Source: Numida meleagris (taxonomy: Eukaryota > Chordata > Aves > Galliformes > Numididae). Taken from it: 64,000 bases of DNA. Each line of letters opens with the position of its first letter. Within the stretch, counting starts at the first letter, position 1. This document shows positions 39,301 to 53,587 of this stretch, piece after piece. The position numbers were made by a program, and so were the translations under genes. The stretch is from the NCBI RefSeq assembly GCF_002078875.1, contig NC_034422.1, positions 145,988 to 209,987 of the forward strand, written 5' to 3'. The notes under the pieces are model-generated. The model worked only from the letters and a program-made list of their open reading frames with translations. It ran no database searches and was not told where the DNA came from.

Positions 39301-42300
39301 TTACTGCGTGAGGTAGAAACTCTAGAAGCTGGTTAAAGACAGAGCTGGAAATAACACATGAGAAGAGCGCTGTGTGGTCAAAAGTACATGCCTCATGAAT
39401 TTATCATGAACCATCTCTGAGGGACTCTTGCTGTGTGAATCACCTGATAACGCACCTTGTAAAAGATGATACACAACAATTCAGCATTTCCTTCCCATTT
39501 CTGCTATATCCCCACTGCTGAAATTCACTGTACAGTTGCTGTGAATGTTTTCACACACACTGCTCTGTTGCACTCTCTAGTTAGTACTCTCTGCCCACCG
39601 ACTGCAGGAGGGAGACTTGTGTGACAGTAGATACATAAAGAACACATGTCAGCAAAACTTGGTTTTCCTGATAACTCAAGTGAAGCCAGGTATGGGCTTT
39701 CTATCAAAGGAAGGATTATAAGTCTGGATCTATTCTCCTCAGGCTAGGTCAGAGTTTTCCCCTGCTCCTGACTGCTTGTCTGAGCTTAGAAGGGGAAGGG
39801 GACAGTCCTACCTTCCATGTCAAAGGAGAGACAACGTTCCTAGCTGATGCCAATACCAGTGTCAGAGGGAGATCCTGTTTCTGTGCCATTTGTAACCAAG
39901 TGGACATCAGTGTGTGAGCATTAGGGTCATTCTGCCTTGCATTCATAATACTCTGTACAGCTGCTGAAGCTGTGCAGTGGGAAAGTAAAGGTCATTTCCC
40001 CGCTTGGCAGACTTGTCAGAGGGATAATGGAAGAGATACACCTAGGGGAGCAGGAATAACGGAGTGAGCCCCAGACACAACGAGAGGGAGAAAATCAGAA
40101 ATGACAGTCAGGACTGGGGAGACATGGGACTGGAAGAGAAGTGAAAAGAACAAGATTAAAACAAGGTGTGGAAGAGTACTGTGGTGTGATACAGACAGGA
40201 ACTAACCTTGGCAACTGTCTTGAAGAGGATGTTGTTGTTCTCGTCCCTTTCTGCTTCCCAGACTCTGTCCTTTCTCATCTTTCTCACATATGTACCTTAA
40301 CCAGATTCTTGCGCAGCAAGTCCAGCACACGTTGCACTGCTGTGCTATCAGTAACTGCTTCCCTTTTGTTGAGGTGCTGTTCTCCCTTTCCTGTTTTCCT
40401 TTGTGCAAATCTGATGCCAAGAGCAAACCTTTGCATCTGTCCCACCAGCAGGGTGTGATGTGTTAGCAGGGAGAAGAGAAGGAAGGTATCAATGTCTGGG
40501 ACTTGAAAGTCATTTCCTGTCATGCTCATGGATGATCACTGAAAAGGTATTTTGGTTTAACTGTAGCTTATTGAATTATGTGGTTTATGGCATTTTAATT
40601 CTGTACTAGGTCTTTTCTATCATGGTCTCTAGATTAGAGAGGGACTTGTTTCTGGCCTTTGATGTACTCAAAAAGTCAAGCTATTGGTATCACTGTTCCT
40701 TTGCTTTGATTCTTTGACTCCTGGGGAGCATTTTTACATGCAGAGCTCAGCTTTCTGAGTATCTAGTACGTGCCTTTAAGGTTTGTTTTTGTAGTGGGCA
40801 CAACTGTCTTTGCAAGTTGTCTTGAAAGCAGACTATTGCTGACTGGTTCTGTTGGAAAACCTGTATTTGCTGAAAGCTGTAAAGAAAACTTAGTAATTCA
40901 TGGCAAAGACAGTTGCTTTGCTCAGAAGGGATGAGTGGCAGACTGCTATTGCACTGTGCTTTTCCAAAAGGAGGGCTTGGTTTAGACTACTGGTCAGTGA
41001 GCTGCCTGCCAGTAATACAGCACTATAACAGTTCTCTGATTTCCCCTCCATCTCTTTCTTCTGTGTAGAAAAAGATCTAATTGCTACAGTTCAGTTATCA
41101 AAATAATATTCCCCATATTCTGCTGTATCTGCTCTCTTCTGATTATTTTGACTGTCGTGCCAGGAGAGGACTCCTCCTAACCCTGCAGTGGGAAGCAAAA
41201 AGCTTCTACTCTAGTGTCTAACCACAAAGCAGCATCCCGTGAGCAGAATATCAGAGAAAGGAAATCTGCTTAGGCTGCAAGAAAAGGTCAGGCCCAGCCT
41301 GGTATACCCTGCCAAGAAGGGTCAGTGTGGTGAACCAACTTATGCTTCATTTGTCACCTGTCAGTGCTGAGTGTGCTACAATTAATAGCACGGTAGCGTG
41401 AAGGACAAAGGGGATTTCTGATGTGGAGAAGTGAGGTAAGCTGTAATTAACTAGAATAGTGAAGGAAAAAGCTCTGTCATGAGGCTGCTGAGTTTCTCTC
41501 CTGAGCTCAATGTTTTTCACACACGCTTAGCCACTCCCTTGTGCCCCTAACATCCACCCAGGGCCACATTCTCCACAATGTGTCATATCAGATAATAAGA
41601 TCTAAAAAAAGGGATGGCTGAGCCTTTGTTGGCATAAGTAATGAATGTTGTATGAAGATCCAAGATGCTAAACTTCTCTGCCAGTGCGCAGAACAGGCTC
41701 CGGCTGAGGCACGAGCTGAGGCAGTGGAGAGAAGCCTCCCATGCTTCTGCTGGTTCTGGAGTTAACCTCTTCATGCAGACTGGGTGAAAAAGGGACTCTC
41801 TGACCCCTGAGGAGGACAAAGTTGTTGTTAATGGTGACCTCTAGCAAGAAGAAGCAAGGGGTTCCTCTAACACTTCCTTCTCATGTAGCTTGAGCTTAAT
41901 GCCTGTGTCAGTAGTGGCTGGTCTGTGTATAATGCCATCTCTCCTGCTTGAACAGTTACTGCTGCATTCCTGCTTTTCTCAACACTGGGAATGTTGCATG
42001 TATTTACATGTTTTTTGGTTTTTGTTCTTGAGTAGCTTTCAGCCAGTGCCGTGCCCCCATGTAGTATGTATACCTGCGTGTACTCCATGAAACAGGCTTC
42101 TTCAATCTTAAAGCATATGATAGCTGGAAACAAGCAAGTCAGTGACCTCTTTTTTTTTTCCCAAGGCATGTTTTGGAAATAGCTTTACAAGGACTTCCAG
42201 TGGCCAGGCAGTTATTTTGTTCCCGCATTCTGCTCATCATATATGAGAGAGCTGCTCTTGTTTTGCATGCAGACGACTAGCAGAGCAGATTGTGAAGGCA

Positions 42301-42720
42301 GGATGGACGTTCTACCTCCCCCCCAGTGTTGAAGCTTAAATGGCCCTAAACTATTTTTAAAGGAGGTCTTTCAGGTGTCAATAACAACAAAGTCATAATA
42401 GTGTCCTCTGGTGCAGCTGAGAAACATCTGAAAACACTTGGAGTAGGTGACAGTTTGAGGGTACAGTTGGATCAGACTGCATGCAGCTCAGGGGGATAAA
42501 AAGCCAAGGCTGGTGGGGTTAACGTGACCTCTGATTTGGCCTGTTGCATTCGAGATGTGTTGGTAAATTACAGCACCTTCTTGCTTCTAGAGAGAATTAG
42601 AGTGTAGAATACTAAACATAAATACTATTTATCTTATAAATGTATCTGCCTTTTATATGGAATTTCTGGAATTTTGTAGGGTGAAGAGTTGGCTTTTTGG
42701 ATCGTCATAGGCTTTCTCTT
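36362..42720. other. Intergenic sequence, no gene supported
   Basis: About 6.4 kb with open frames up to about 105 codons, none recognisable. A frame at 37797-37985 looks mildly protein-like but has no family I can name. Confidence 0.6.
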
Positions 42721-42768
42721 AAAAAAAAACAAAAAAAAACAAACAAAAAAAAAAAACAACAAAAAAAC
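42721..42768. repeat. A-rich low-complexity tract
   Basis: Poly-A with interspersed C (AAAAAAAAAC, AAAC and CAAC units), possibly a decayed poly-A tail or microsatellite. Confidence 0.85.
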
Positions 42769-43476
42769 TACCTGAGCTTGATAACTGTGGTCACTGTGGT
42801 TAAATGACTAACATCTTACATTACCTAACCTCGAAAATAGTTATGGTATAGATTTTGCTGGGATTAGTTTTGTTTCTGTTTCTTATACAAGTGGCTTTCG
42901 AAGAAGCTTTCGATGATTGTCACAGTAAAGACAATCTGTATCTGTACTCTGCATCAGTAAAAGTTGTTCACGTAAATTATATCAAGAGCACAGCAACGAC
43001 ACAAATAATGTTTCCTAAATCTGATGAATATTAATGGAGATTTCATTTTATTGTATTTTTTGCTGTATTTTCTTTGAAGCATGTGTGGATGAATGGTCAG
43101 AATATCTTCGTGTTTCTGATATTTTGGCTTGAGATATATATGGTGATAGACACTGAGGACCACACCATGTTGTGAATACAGCAAAAAGACAGTGTTGCAT
43201 TCTGTATTCTCCCCACCTACCTTCCCAGCATTCCTATTATCTTAAGAACAGGTTAATACCTTTTATTTTTTAAATCAAAAACTCAGGTAAAATAGATTTG
43301 GAGATTTAGATCTTTTTCTGTTGATTGTGGAGACATTAAGCAACACTGCAGTTGCCCCATACGTTATATTATTTTTGACTGTATGAAAGCCTTAAGTCAT
43401 CTTTTCTTCTCTCCTAGAAAGACACACTTCTAAATTGAAGCAGGTATACTCAGAGCATGGAGAATCTCCTAAATCC

Positions 43477-43496
43477 AAAAAAAAAAAAAAAAAAAA
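43477..43496. repeat. Poly-A tract
   Basis: Twenty consecutive A residues in intergenic sequence. Confidence 0.9.
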
Positions 43497-45685
43497 GGCA
43501 GAGCTTTCAGTGTTGCAGCTACAGCTCACAATGTTGTCTGGACCTCTATGGTGCTGTTAGGCAGAGCAGTCTGAACTGCTGCTAAATAAAATATCTGCTA
43601 GAGAAACTCTGGCTTTGTGGGTCTCTTGTTTTAATTTTATGAGATAACCTTGATGAAGAGTAAGTGATGTCAAAAGGCATTATTGGAAACGCCATGACAC
43701 AGGTACTGAATTTGTACATGTTGGAGATACTATTGTTGAGTCAAGGTTTACCAAGAGGACTTTTCAGGATCTGAGCAGGGAGAACGTTGATTTTTTAAGC
43801 TTAGTTAAAGGAAAAAAAATCAGTTAAATATTTTCTTCCATTTTCAATTCTGGTTTATGATTATCTAATATAACAATACATTTTCTTAATCTTCCCAACA
43901 TATCCTTTTTTAAAATAAAGTACTATCAGATACTTACTGTTAAGTAAACACTTTATTCTCATTGTATCTATCATCATGGAGTAAGCCATGAGGAGGCTTG
44001 TCTGTGGGATGTCCGATGGACCTCAATTTGAGCATTTCGGCAAGTGGGGCAATGAGGCATCTCTCTCAGCAAAGCTGGGGTTCAAAACTTGATCTCTGCA
44101 CCACTTTTATAGCTATATAAATTCTCTTGGCCAGGAGTGTGGTCCTTTGTGAAAAGCACTGGGAAAGTCTCTCAGCTATTTAAACTTAGGCAGATTAAAA
44201 GGCCATATTAATAGAAACAGGTGTTAATTCATTAGTGTTGTTCTCTTCCCCTAAAGAAAACTTTTGATTAGAGGCAAACATTGTCTTCCAGATTCAACTG
44301 TGTTGGTTAAAGACGTAATCACCAACTGATGTAATCTCTTACACTGGTCACTGGGAGACCTGAGGCAAAGTTGAATATGTTAAGCGCTTTAAATTGCTGG
44401 CCAGAACCAAGTTGTTGGCTCCACCTGAAGAAAGTTATGGAGTACTTACTGGAAGTGCTCCTTTGACAGTTTAGTGGGAACACAGCGTCTCTCTGTAAGG
44501 AGAATGGAAGAGATGGAAGGAATAGGTAGCAGCAGCTGGAGGGGGTAGGCTTTGGTTTTGGGTGATGATGACTGGCTATGTCCTGAAATACCATTGTACA
44601 ACTGGAGCGGTAGTAGAGGGCTCTCTGTGTGTAGACAAATCTTTTATTCTTGCTTATAAAAGAAAGTTTCAGCAAATCTTAGAAAAATTCTTTACCTATT
44701 GTAAAAAATCAAAATATGGTAGGTGCTGTTTTCGTGTAATTTTTAAGTTGCTTCCTCAAGGTTATGTTCAGTCAGTGAACAGAACATAGGTGTCCTGTTC
44801 TTTTAGCTATCTTCACTAACCTTTAGGTGATGCTTCCTCCAGATGTTTCAGTAAGGGGTACTATAAAAAGTTCTTGATGTTGCTCTTCCAATTCCTTGTT
44901 TCCAAAGGACTGCCTGCCTTTTTGTTTTTAATATCGCTGCTTTGCAGCACCATAGCTAGAAATGACCATGCCAGAAATAATAACAACAATAATAATCTGC
45001 ATCGCATAACAAGTGTTTTACCAGCATGTAGGAAGACAAAGGTGTCTGTGAGTTTTTTATTAGTGCACTGAAAAACTCTTATTGAGTCTATCTGGAATGC
45101 ATAGGTGGGAACCTTAACCCCTCATATGCTGAGAAGAAAATTGTATGCAGACCTGAGAGCTGCGTGAAAATGAAAAAAAGGGCACATGAGTTTCATTCCT
45201 TTGGCAGTGGGAGGTCTTTCTGGGCCATATGGCTTGACAGGCCCATTCAAGCTTATGTATATTTAAATCCATGTAACACCAGAGTAGTCAATTTACAAAT
45301 ATTTTTCCAGTTTCTTCGGTCATATTTAATTACTCCTTACTACAGATCAGAAAAACAGAAGGAAGGAAAAAGCTAACCTAAAACTTAAATTCTTTTTTTT
45401 TCCTACTGCAGATTCCTCACTTGTTTTTGCCGTGGCCCATGTTCAAAACCCAAACAATAAAATATACATCTGTGACATGTGGGAATTGTCCAAAATGGAT
45501 GATGTCTGAAGGTTTATGGTTGGGTTTTATATTCCCTCTGTCTACAAAGTAGCACTTCCTGAATGTTTCTGTAGTGGGAAAAGCTTCCTAGCCATTTCCC
45601 CTTGTGGATGATGGTGTAATTAGAGCTGTAAAAAAAGAACCCATGCCACTAAAAGGCTGTAAGTACTGCAGATTTAGGACAACAG

Positions 45686-45699
45686 GTTACTATGGAAAC
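45686..45699 (+). promoter_or_regulatory. RFX X-box motif
   Basis: GTTACTATGGAAAC matches the X-box consensus GTHNYYATRRNAAC at every position. Function is inferred from the motif only. Confidence 0.3.
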
Positions 45700-46694
45700 T
45701 GAAGTGAAAATAGGACCATAAATGAGTGAATAACAATAACATAGAGTTCTCAGTTTGGGTCAATCTGTAAGTTGCGCTAAAATACAGCCTGCCTTTCTGT
45801 CAGTTATTTGCATAACCTTTTGCTTGGTGCTCTTAATGAAGCCTTGGTACTCCCTCCTGTCAACTCTTCTTTTCTATTTACAAACACTCTTTCCTTAAAA
45901 AGAAAGGTGATCAATTTCTAATGGATGCTATCCACCCTCTAACAGATAATATTAAAATAATTTGGACTTAATATAGGGAAATATGCAATATACTAAGTAT
46001 ACCACCATTGTCTTCACTAGTGCTACTGTGATGTTTCTCTTTGGGAGTAGCTAAAAATTCTTGTGTATCAAGTGGAGTATGAAGTCCTCTTGTATTCTGG
46101 ATGAGTAATGGTGCTCAGGAAAGATAGGGTAATGCCAGTGATACTGTCATGTAATTCCCTGTGTGCTAGATTTGACAGATCTCGATGGCTAATTGTCTTT
46201 TGGAATCACTCTGGAACTAAGGTTTTGGAGTTTGAGACTAGTTCTAGTGTCTGTAGTGGCATATCCTGTCCTTTGGCTCACCCATTTTTGAGGAAATTCC
46301 ATACCAGTAAAAGATGGTTCTCAATCTTTCCAGGATTTTCAGTAGAATATGACATCTTGCATAGGTTGTACCATGCTATAAGCAGCATAAAAAAAATGTC
46401 AGTACAATAAATGCCCCAGGGAAGAACAAAGAAGGGGCTGGTATACTTTGCACTGTGATTTTTCTTGCTGAGCGTTTAACAAAAGCAGAAGAAATGAAAC
46501 TGCAGGGAGGTAAAGATTGAACTGTTTGTATGAGAAATACCCATATGGTCCTGTTTGTTTCTGTAGAAGCAGCTGTGCAAACTTTGTGGTAATAAATATA
46601 CCAATTGTATACATCAAGGATGTTTAGGAAAAAACATTGTATATGATGGAGTCACTGCAACTAACCTATATAGGCTAAATATATAGAAATATGT

Positions 46695-47247
46695 ATCATA
46701 GAATCATAGAATGGTTTAGGTTGGAAGAGACCTTTAAGATCATGTAGTTCCAACCCCCTGCTGTAGGCAGGGACACCTCCCTCTAGACCAGGTTGCTCAA
46801 AGTCCCACCCAGCCTGGCCTTGAATGCTTCCAGGGAGGGGGCATCTGCAGCCAATCTGGGCTACCTGTTCCAGTGTCTCACCACCCTCACAGTAAAGAAT
46901 TTCTTCCTAATATCTAGTCTACATCAACCCTCTTCCAGTTTAAAGCCTTTTCCCTTCATCCTGTTGCTACGTGCCCTTGTAAGAAGTCCCACCCCCCCAG
47001 ATGGGGTCTCACGAGAACAGAGTAGAAGAGCAGAATCACCTCCCTTGATCTGCTGGTCACACATCTCTTGATGCAACTCAGAATACGGTTGGCCTTCTGG
47101 ACTGCAAGTGCACATTGCCAGCTCATGTTAAGTCTTTCATCAACCAAATCCTTCTCCTCAGAGCTGCTCTCAAGCCATTCTCCACCCAACCTGTATCTGT
47201 GCTTGGGATTGCACCAACCCAGGTGCAGGACCTTGCACTTGGTATGT
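46695..47247 (-). mobile_element. CR1 LINE fragment with large internal deletion
   Basis: It begins atcatagaatcatagaatgg and ends near ccttgcacttgg. The minus strand encodes [20 protein letters not shown] and [19 protein letters not shown], a reverse-transcriptase segment of CR1 ORF2. Near 46997 the 3' portion joins directly to this segment, so a few hundred bp of the family sequence are missing. Confidence 0.93.
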
Positions 47248-50200
47248 GAAATTATCACTAAAGTCAGTGGCAACTGAACTGGGACACACCTGTGCAATAA
47301 CTTACCCTAAGAGCTTATCATCCTCCCAGCACTCTGAATGGTTCACATTCACTTAAAATGAGTTAATTTTGCAAGCTGTGGTCTAAAAGTCACATAAGGT
47401 GCCATTTAATTCTTTGCAAACCATCCTAAAAGAAGAGCTAACCTCACAAAGCATTGGGTCTCTTTCTTTGTATGCACTAGCTTAGTTCCCACAAAACCAC
47501 TGTTCCAAATGGGAACCACTGAAACCAGTTGGTTGCCAATCATCAGAAGTGAGTCAGGGTCTGGGTTTCTGGAAGTGGGGTTTACAGCAACACTGTGTAT
47601 CCAAATGCCCATGATTTCTGGTCTGAAGCTTGTTTCCGTGAAATAATTCAGGATTCTCTGATTCTCCAGATTTATGTTAGTATAAATGAGAGAGAAACTG
47701 CTTCTTTGTACATGTCTAAAATCTCCCATTGCATGGCAAGGCAGGCACGTTCCTGATTCTGGCCACTTTGCTTGTGTAGGCTTGGGGCAGCATCTAGATG
47801 CTGACCTGCTGGCTCCAGACAGCCTTCCCACAGAATAAAAGCTGTTAAATTCTTGATCTGATTGGCAGCCCTGAGAATTCAATTCAGGTCCCTGGGGAGA
47901 GGCAGGAGACCGTTTCCTTTCTCTGTGGCTACTGTCAAGAAAATGAATAAATCCTCCCACCCCAGTTCTTGGGTTGTCACTGTCCTAGATTAATTTTGTT
48001 TACATTTTTCTTATTTCTACCGTAGCTTCATCTTGAGGAGGGAATTGCACAATTCCCTGCCTGAGTTCAAAGCAAAGCCAAGCAATTTGGTATGTGTAAA
48101 TCAAGCGAGGGAGGACAAGAGGCCTGGCTGAAGTTGCTCTGCCTGACTGCTGCTCGAGGAACACCTGCTTCTGGGTCCTGGTATCCCTGGAAAGAGGGAG
48201 ACTCATCAGGGCAAGACCACTCACACTGTTTTCTTTGGCACAGCTCTTCATCATTCTCTTCTTAGGATGTTACCAGATAATTTGCCCATGGCTTTAGCCA
48301 TTCTTCTAGGCAAATATAAGTTATTCCAGGTTGGGCTGGAGCCTAGTGGGCTCCCCTTTGTGCTCTTCATCTGCATGACATCTAACATGGGATATTATGG
48401 CACTCACCTGTGAAGAGTACAAGTCCTGTGCTGCAGTGTGGGTTAGGTCAGGCATAACTGAACTGGAGGTGAGCAGAAGCTGGGATCCCATGCAGGGGCC
48501 GCTCAGCAGTCACATCATGCACTGGGGGTGGCACTGGAGGTGGGTAGCCTTGTGCAGGATCAGGGTCTGCAGGGTCTGGCCCTCACACACCTGGCTAAGG
48601 GAGCTCTGTGTGGCCTTTCTTTCAGCAGAATAAGCATATAAGCAACTTCAGGCTTGTGGAAAACTTGCAGGGGAAAGACGGAAACATAGATTTCTGCACT
48701 GAATTTTAGTTAACTTAAAATTTCTGCTCTCTCTCCTCCCTCTTGAAGGGAAAAATATAATTCTGTTATTGGAAAGAAACATTTCAGCTTTGAAGATATA
48801 TTTTAAAGACTTGTTTAATGGTTACTGGAGCAAAATGCTTTACTGCAAATTATAAACTCCTCCAGAATTTTCTTCAGAAAAGCAACGAGTATTTCTCAAC
48901 CAGATTTATTTATATGTTTTAAATTATATGCATAAGCATCTTGCTGAGTCAGAACTTTGAAAGAAAAATCTTTTATTATCTCAGCTACAATATCTATTTT
49001 AACTTGTGTAGGATATTGACTATGATAGTTATATGCTCACTCATCTTATAATTACAGGTCTTTAAAAAACATTTTTTTAAAGTATGGGTAATTATTATAT
49101 GGGTTGGAAATTTTACCTTTAAATGTCATACTTTTGCATAAAAATTTCCATATATTAATGTTAATCAGGGCCGTGGAAAGTGAAAGAGAATTTCTCTAAA
49201 CCCCCTGCTTTGACTTAGGATTCTCCAGCTTCGGAGGTCCAGCTGGATGACACAGATGAGCCCAGCTCTACTCCGTGAATCTTTTTGCAGTTGCAAAACT
49301 CTGATGTTTTATGGGTCATCGTTCCTTCAGACCCATGAAGAGTGCTGGCACACATGGTGCTGTACTGTAGTGTTAACGCCTTGTCGAACCAAATAGAAAA
49401 CTTGTACCTCTTTTCAAGGCAGTTGATTTCGTGATTTATTATATCTGTGGTCTGGAGGCTCTTCTGAGTGTGACCAAGGAAAGCAAGCCTGTTCTCTGTC
49501 TGCTTAGATTTGCTGTACAAAGTGTAATATTTAGGATCTGCAACCTGGAGAAGGTTGATAAGTATTGATTTTGGACTGTCAGCAGTCTCAATAGCGAGAA
49601 CTGCTCCTGGTTAAGATCTGGCAGTTTCCTCTCTAACATCAGATGCAGTGTAGGTTGGGAGAAAATCATCAGCTGGGAGCCTGGCACTGTTCTCAGTCAT
49701 TCTGTGTGCAAAGAAGCATTACAGGAATGAAAGGTCTTCAGGGAGAAGTGATTACTCTTATAAATATGAAGCTGCTTTCACACAAAAAGATAGTTTGTTT
49801 CGATACTGTAAATTGGTCAGTAAGGAAACTCTCTAAGACTCAATTTGGAGTGTTAGAAAGCAGGCATTCTTTTACTCTTGGCACTGGATGCAAGAGTGGA
49901 TCCTTCCACCTAATCGCACATACCTGGTACAAAAGACCTTTAACTTATACACCTTACTTGTGTTACATATGCAAAGATTTTCCCAGGCAGTATGTATATA
50001 TCCAGTACTTCCAGATTATTAACATAGGGTTCCGCCTCTTTGCTCATGCTTAGTTTTTTTGTGGTAGTGGTCCTGAGACCCTCTAGATGAAGTTAGTAGT
50101 CGTCTTCACTTGTGTTCTCTGGTTGAACCTGGTCTTCATGCATGCTCAGTTATCTTCTTGCCTTGATCATATAATACCTGCTTTCACAAAATTAGCTGAT

Positions 50201-53066
50201 CTAAGCACAACTTCCTTATCTACCTGGCATAAGAGGGTCAGTATATCATTGCTATCTACTTAGTGCAAGGGCAGAGTTTCTTCCTGTTTTCTAAACCAAC
50301 TACAGGGCTATCCATCAATGAGCATTAGCAAGCTCAGCGATATCACTACATCTTATATCAGTTTGATTTGGAGAGTGAGGGAACAATAGAGAATTATCCT
50401 AAAAGCATGGGAAATGAAGACTAATATGACAATAGTAAGGAACTCCCCTTTATACATGTCATAGTAGAAAAGGAAGGAGATATTTCATGATTTGAAAGGC
50501 AAATTTTTTAAAATATGTAAAGAAAATGGTGTGTCCCGTGCTGCAGGATGTCCTGTCTGATATGGCAGTGGGATGGGAAGTTAGCAGAATCCAAAGAGGA
50601 ATTGAAGAGAATTTTTAAAGGCAGAAAATATAAGCTGAGCATCTAGCTCCCTGTGGAAATTGTAAATGATGAGCCTTGAGACTGCCTCCTTGTCTGTTTG
50701 TGCCGAGAACCTCAACACCTGCATCAAATAGGGTAAAATAACATGAAACAATAAAGCTCGAAGAACCATGTATGCCAAGGCATAAAACTCTGGCTTGTGC
50801 CAGTTAGGAAGGAATGTTCCCTCTGGGCAGATTGTTCTCTAATTTGCCTGCTGTGAAGCTCTTCACATTTAAATATTTGCTAAGGATTGTTTAACAAAAA
50901 GGAAAACAAACAGAAAAATTCTAGACTTTGAAGTGCTGAAATCCGAAAGTGTGTGAAGTCCTGAGCTGCTGAACAGAACTTCTGTCACTCCAAACCAGGG
51001 AGAAACCACTGCTGTTGGTGCGGGCGAAGCTGTGTGAAGCTGGCTGCCTCACTGCAGCCATCCTCGCACTGGGCTGTGTTGAGTTTGGAATGGGAAGGAA
51101 AACTAAGTGTGCTTCCAGGGGAAGTATTTTTGTTTTTTGAACTTGTATGAATGTCGATGCTAATTTGACATGTTTTATAATAAATACCTAAGTATCTGGA
51201 AGCTTTTCTCCAGTAGTGCAACAACCCTCCTCTGGCACAGAGCAGCCTTTCCCAACAGCCAATTGCTTTCCTCTCACATGCGAGCTAAATGAGCGTTATC
51301 TCACTTAGGAAGTAATTTATTTATGATGAGAAAAGAGTGAAAAGGAAACAGTTACAATGGAGATCCTGTAGCCAAGTTGTATCAGCATTCAGGTACAGCT
51401 TTTCTATCAGTAGTTACACAATTATGTAATAATGGTATCCTTCTGCCTGTCCATGTAAAATGAGAATTACATCTGTAGGCAAATACATGGAAAGAAACTG
51501 TGCTGTCTTCATTGAGAACTGCCTTTGTGCTACTTTAAGATGGCATCGTTTTCTAATAGTGATTGAGTCAGGCTTGCTGTGATCTGTAAGCCTTCAATTC
51601 AGCAGCGGTCTGGCATGGAAAAAGAGCCCACCCACCTGTATAAAAGTCATCCCCCTGCACCTTGCTTGCAGTTTGAATACTAGAAATACAATGCTTTTAA
51701 AGCCAAGTTAATATGTAAAAGCTAAGCTATATTCAGTTGTGAGACATCTAAGGCAATTTTAGTGTCAGTCTTTGGGATTATGATTCATACCGTGTATGCC
51801 TTTTGACTGCACCATAGAATAGCTTTTAAGTGTGTTCTGATTGAACATGTGCTGCTGCTGTCTTTGGACTGGTATGGGTACAATCAGAATCCACAGGCAT
51901 CTAGAGCAGAGCTTTGTGCCTTTATTTGAATGTACTTTTTTTTTTTTCCCTGTATGGCTTTGATATACCGTTTTTTTCTCCCTGACTCATGATGGAAGAA
52001 AAAAGACTCTTCAATTTTTGATAAGTGAATTTTCATGGAAAAAGACAAAAAAAAGTGTTGTCTTTAACAATCTGTAGTCACTGTGAAAATAAACAAATGT
52101 TTTGGTACAGATTAGACCAATATATATTAAAAGAGTATTTCAGAAAGTTCATTGCTTAGCATTAGTATTAGGAGGGCAAAAAAAAGGTAGAAAAGTGCTT
52201 TCTGCAACTTCTGTTGATATTAGCTGATCTGATTCTTCAGTCACTGGCATCAGTTCAGTCCAGAAGAACTGCGGGAGAAGTGTGTGCCACTGTGCTCATA
52301 CCTGAGATGCGAAAAACAGAATGAGGCCTGGTGAATGCTGAGTTAGGAAAAACAATGTTGGTAGTGTGTTGCAGGGAGGCTGTCCTTACAGCTTATGTTG
52401 ACAGATACAGCTAGTTTGTGCAATATACTGCAGAGGCTTTGTGTGTGCCTTAGAACAAGTAATGCTTATATCCTACTGCTCAGTGTTTGATTGCTGTACT
52501 AATTTGCTAGATGCGTAGCAGTTGTTGCAGACTACACTGGCATCTGAACAGATTATTAGGGCCGGCAGTTTGCTGCAGAGCAGCAACCCATGTGATAGAG
52601 ATTAGGGGGTCAAATTCTGCTCTCCCATATACTGTTGTAAAAATCAATTATCACATTTATTTTATCAGAATGACTCTGGGTTTAAACCGGTGTGATTAAA
52701 GGCATCTGACCTTGTTGTTCTGTTGTGTTTGTTAATATCCAGTACTCTATAGTGGCAGTCTTTGTAATGGATAGGAGAGTCACCTACAGGTTTCGGTAGG
52801 TTGCTGAGATTTTTAAAGGAGTCTCAACAACTGTAAAATGAGCCCCTCACTGACTTCAGTGGTCCAATGTTTAAATATCTGAAAATCTCATCCATACAGT
52901 ATTATATGCACATAATAGTCTAATGTAGTTTCATGCATTGTCTTCCAAAGGGAATGCCCTTATTTCAGACTGGGCTGTTGGGAAGAATAGCGTGCTGCAA
53001 GATGTTGCAGTGACAGCATGATTACAAGATATGTAATGCTGATTACATGACGTGAAGAATGCAAGG
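47248..53066. other. Intergenic sequence, no gene supported
   Basis: It contains the 184-codon minus-strand open frame (47406-47960), the longest uninterrupted frame in the window, without a recognisable domain. A TATAAAAG site lies at 51639. Otherwise nothing was recognised. Confidence 0.55.
51628..51670 (+). promoter_or_regulatory. Possible TATA-type core promoter
   Basis: A CACCC-type element (gcccacccacc) sits directly upstream of TATAAAAG at 51639-51646. A start would be expected near 51668-51672. No transcript can be proposed downstream. Confidence 0.2.
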
Positions 53067-53166
53067 ATCATAGGATCATAGAATGGATTGGGTTTAAGGG
53101 ACCCCAGGGACCATCGAGTTCCAAAGGCAGTGCTACCAACCTCCAGATCTGGTACTAGACCAGGTT
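53067..53166 (-). mobile_element. Short CR1 LINE 3' tail
   Basis: It begins atcataggatcatagaatgg and continues to gtactagaccaggttg, matching the extreme 3' end of the other CR1 copies in the window. It breaks off after about 100 bp. Confidence 0.85.
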
Positions 53167-53587
53167 GCAAGTAACATAAGTGGTTACTTATGGATTTAAT
53201 ACTTATTACTGCCAATGCCTATGATAAAACTTCCCTCAGTTCTAGGGGAAGAAGAATCAAACCTTGCTGTTAACACTGATATGGCACAGCTTCTTCATAC
53301 GTACTGCAGAGAGTAGTGCACATTGCACTGGTTTGCTGCTGCATCAGGAAATCTCCCTGTGGTTTGTACTCTGTGATAGAAATGTCACTAAGCCAGCCTG
53401 CTTTTACAAGTGAGTAGTTATTTTAATATTGCTCTTGTTAAATTCGCTGCAGCTGAAAAAGTTCAGAGTGGCAAAAGTGAGCCAGCTTCATCTGCAGCCA
53501 CCCTGGCAGACTGCAGGATTGTGATGCTTGCTCCTCTAAGGAGTGACAGCAGTTTTGTTCTCATGCCTCACAGAATCATGTGGGGTC

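Larger units (their letters stand above)
42769..46694. other. Intergenic sequence, no gene supported
   Basis: AT-rich sequence with a 20-A tract at 43477-43496 and a small AAT/AAC repeat near 44977. The longest open frames are 118 codons on the minus strand (44319-44675) and 100 codons on the plus strand (46108-46410). Neither is recognisable. Confidence 0.6.
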
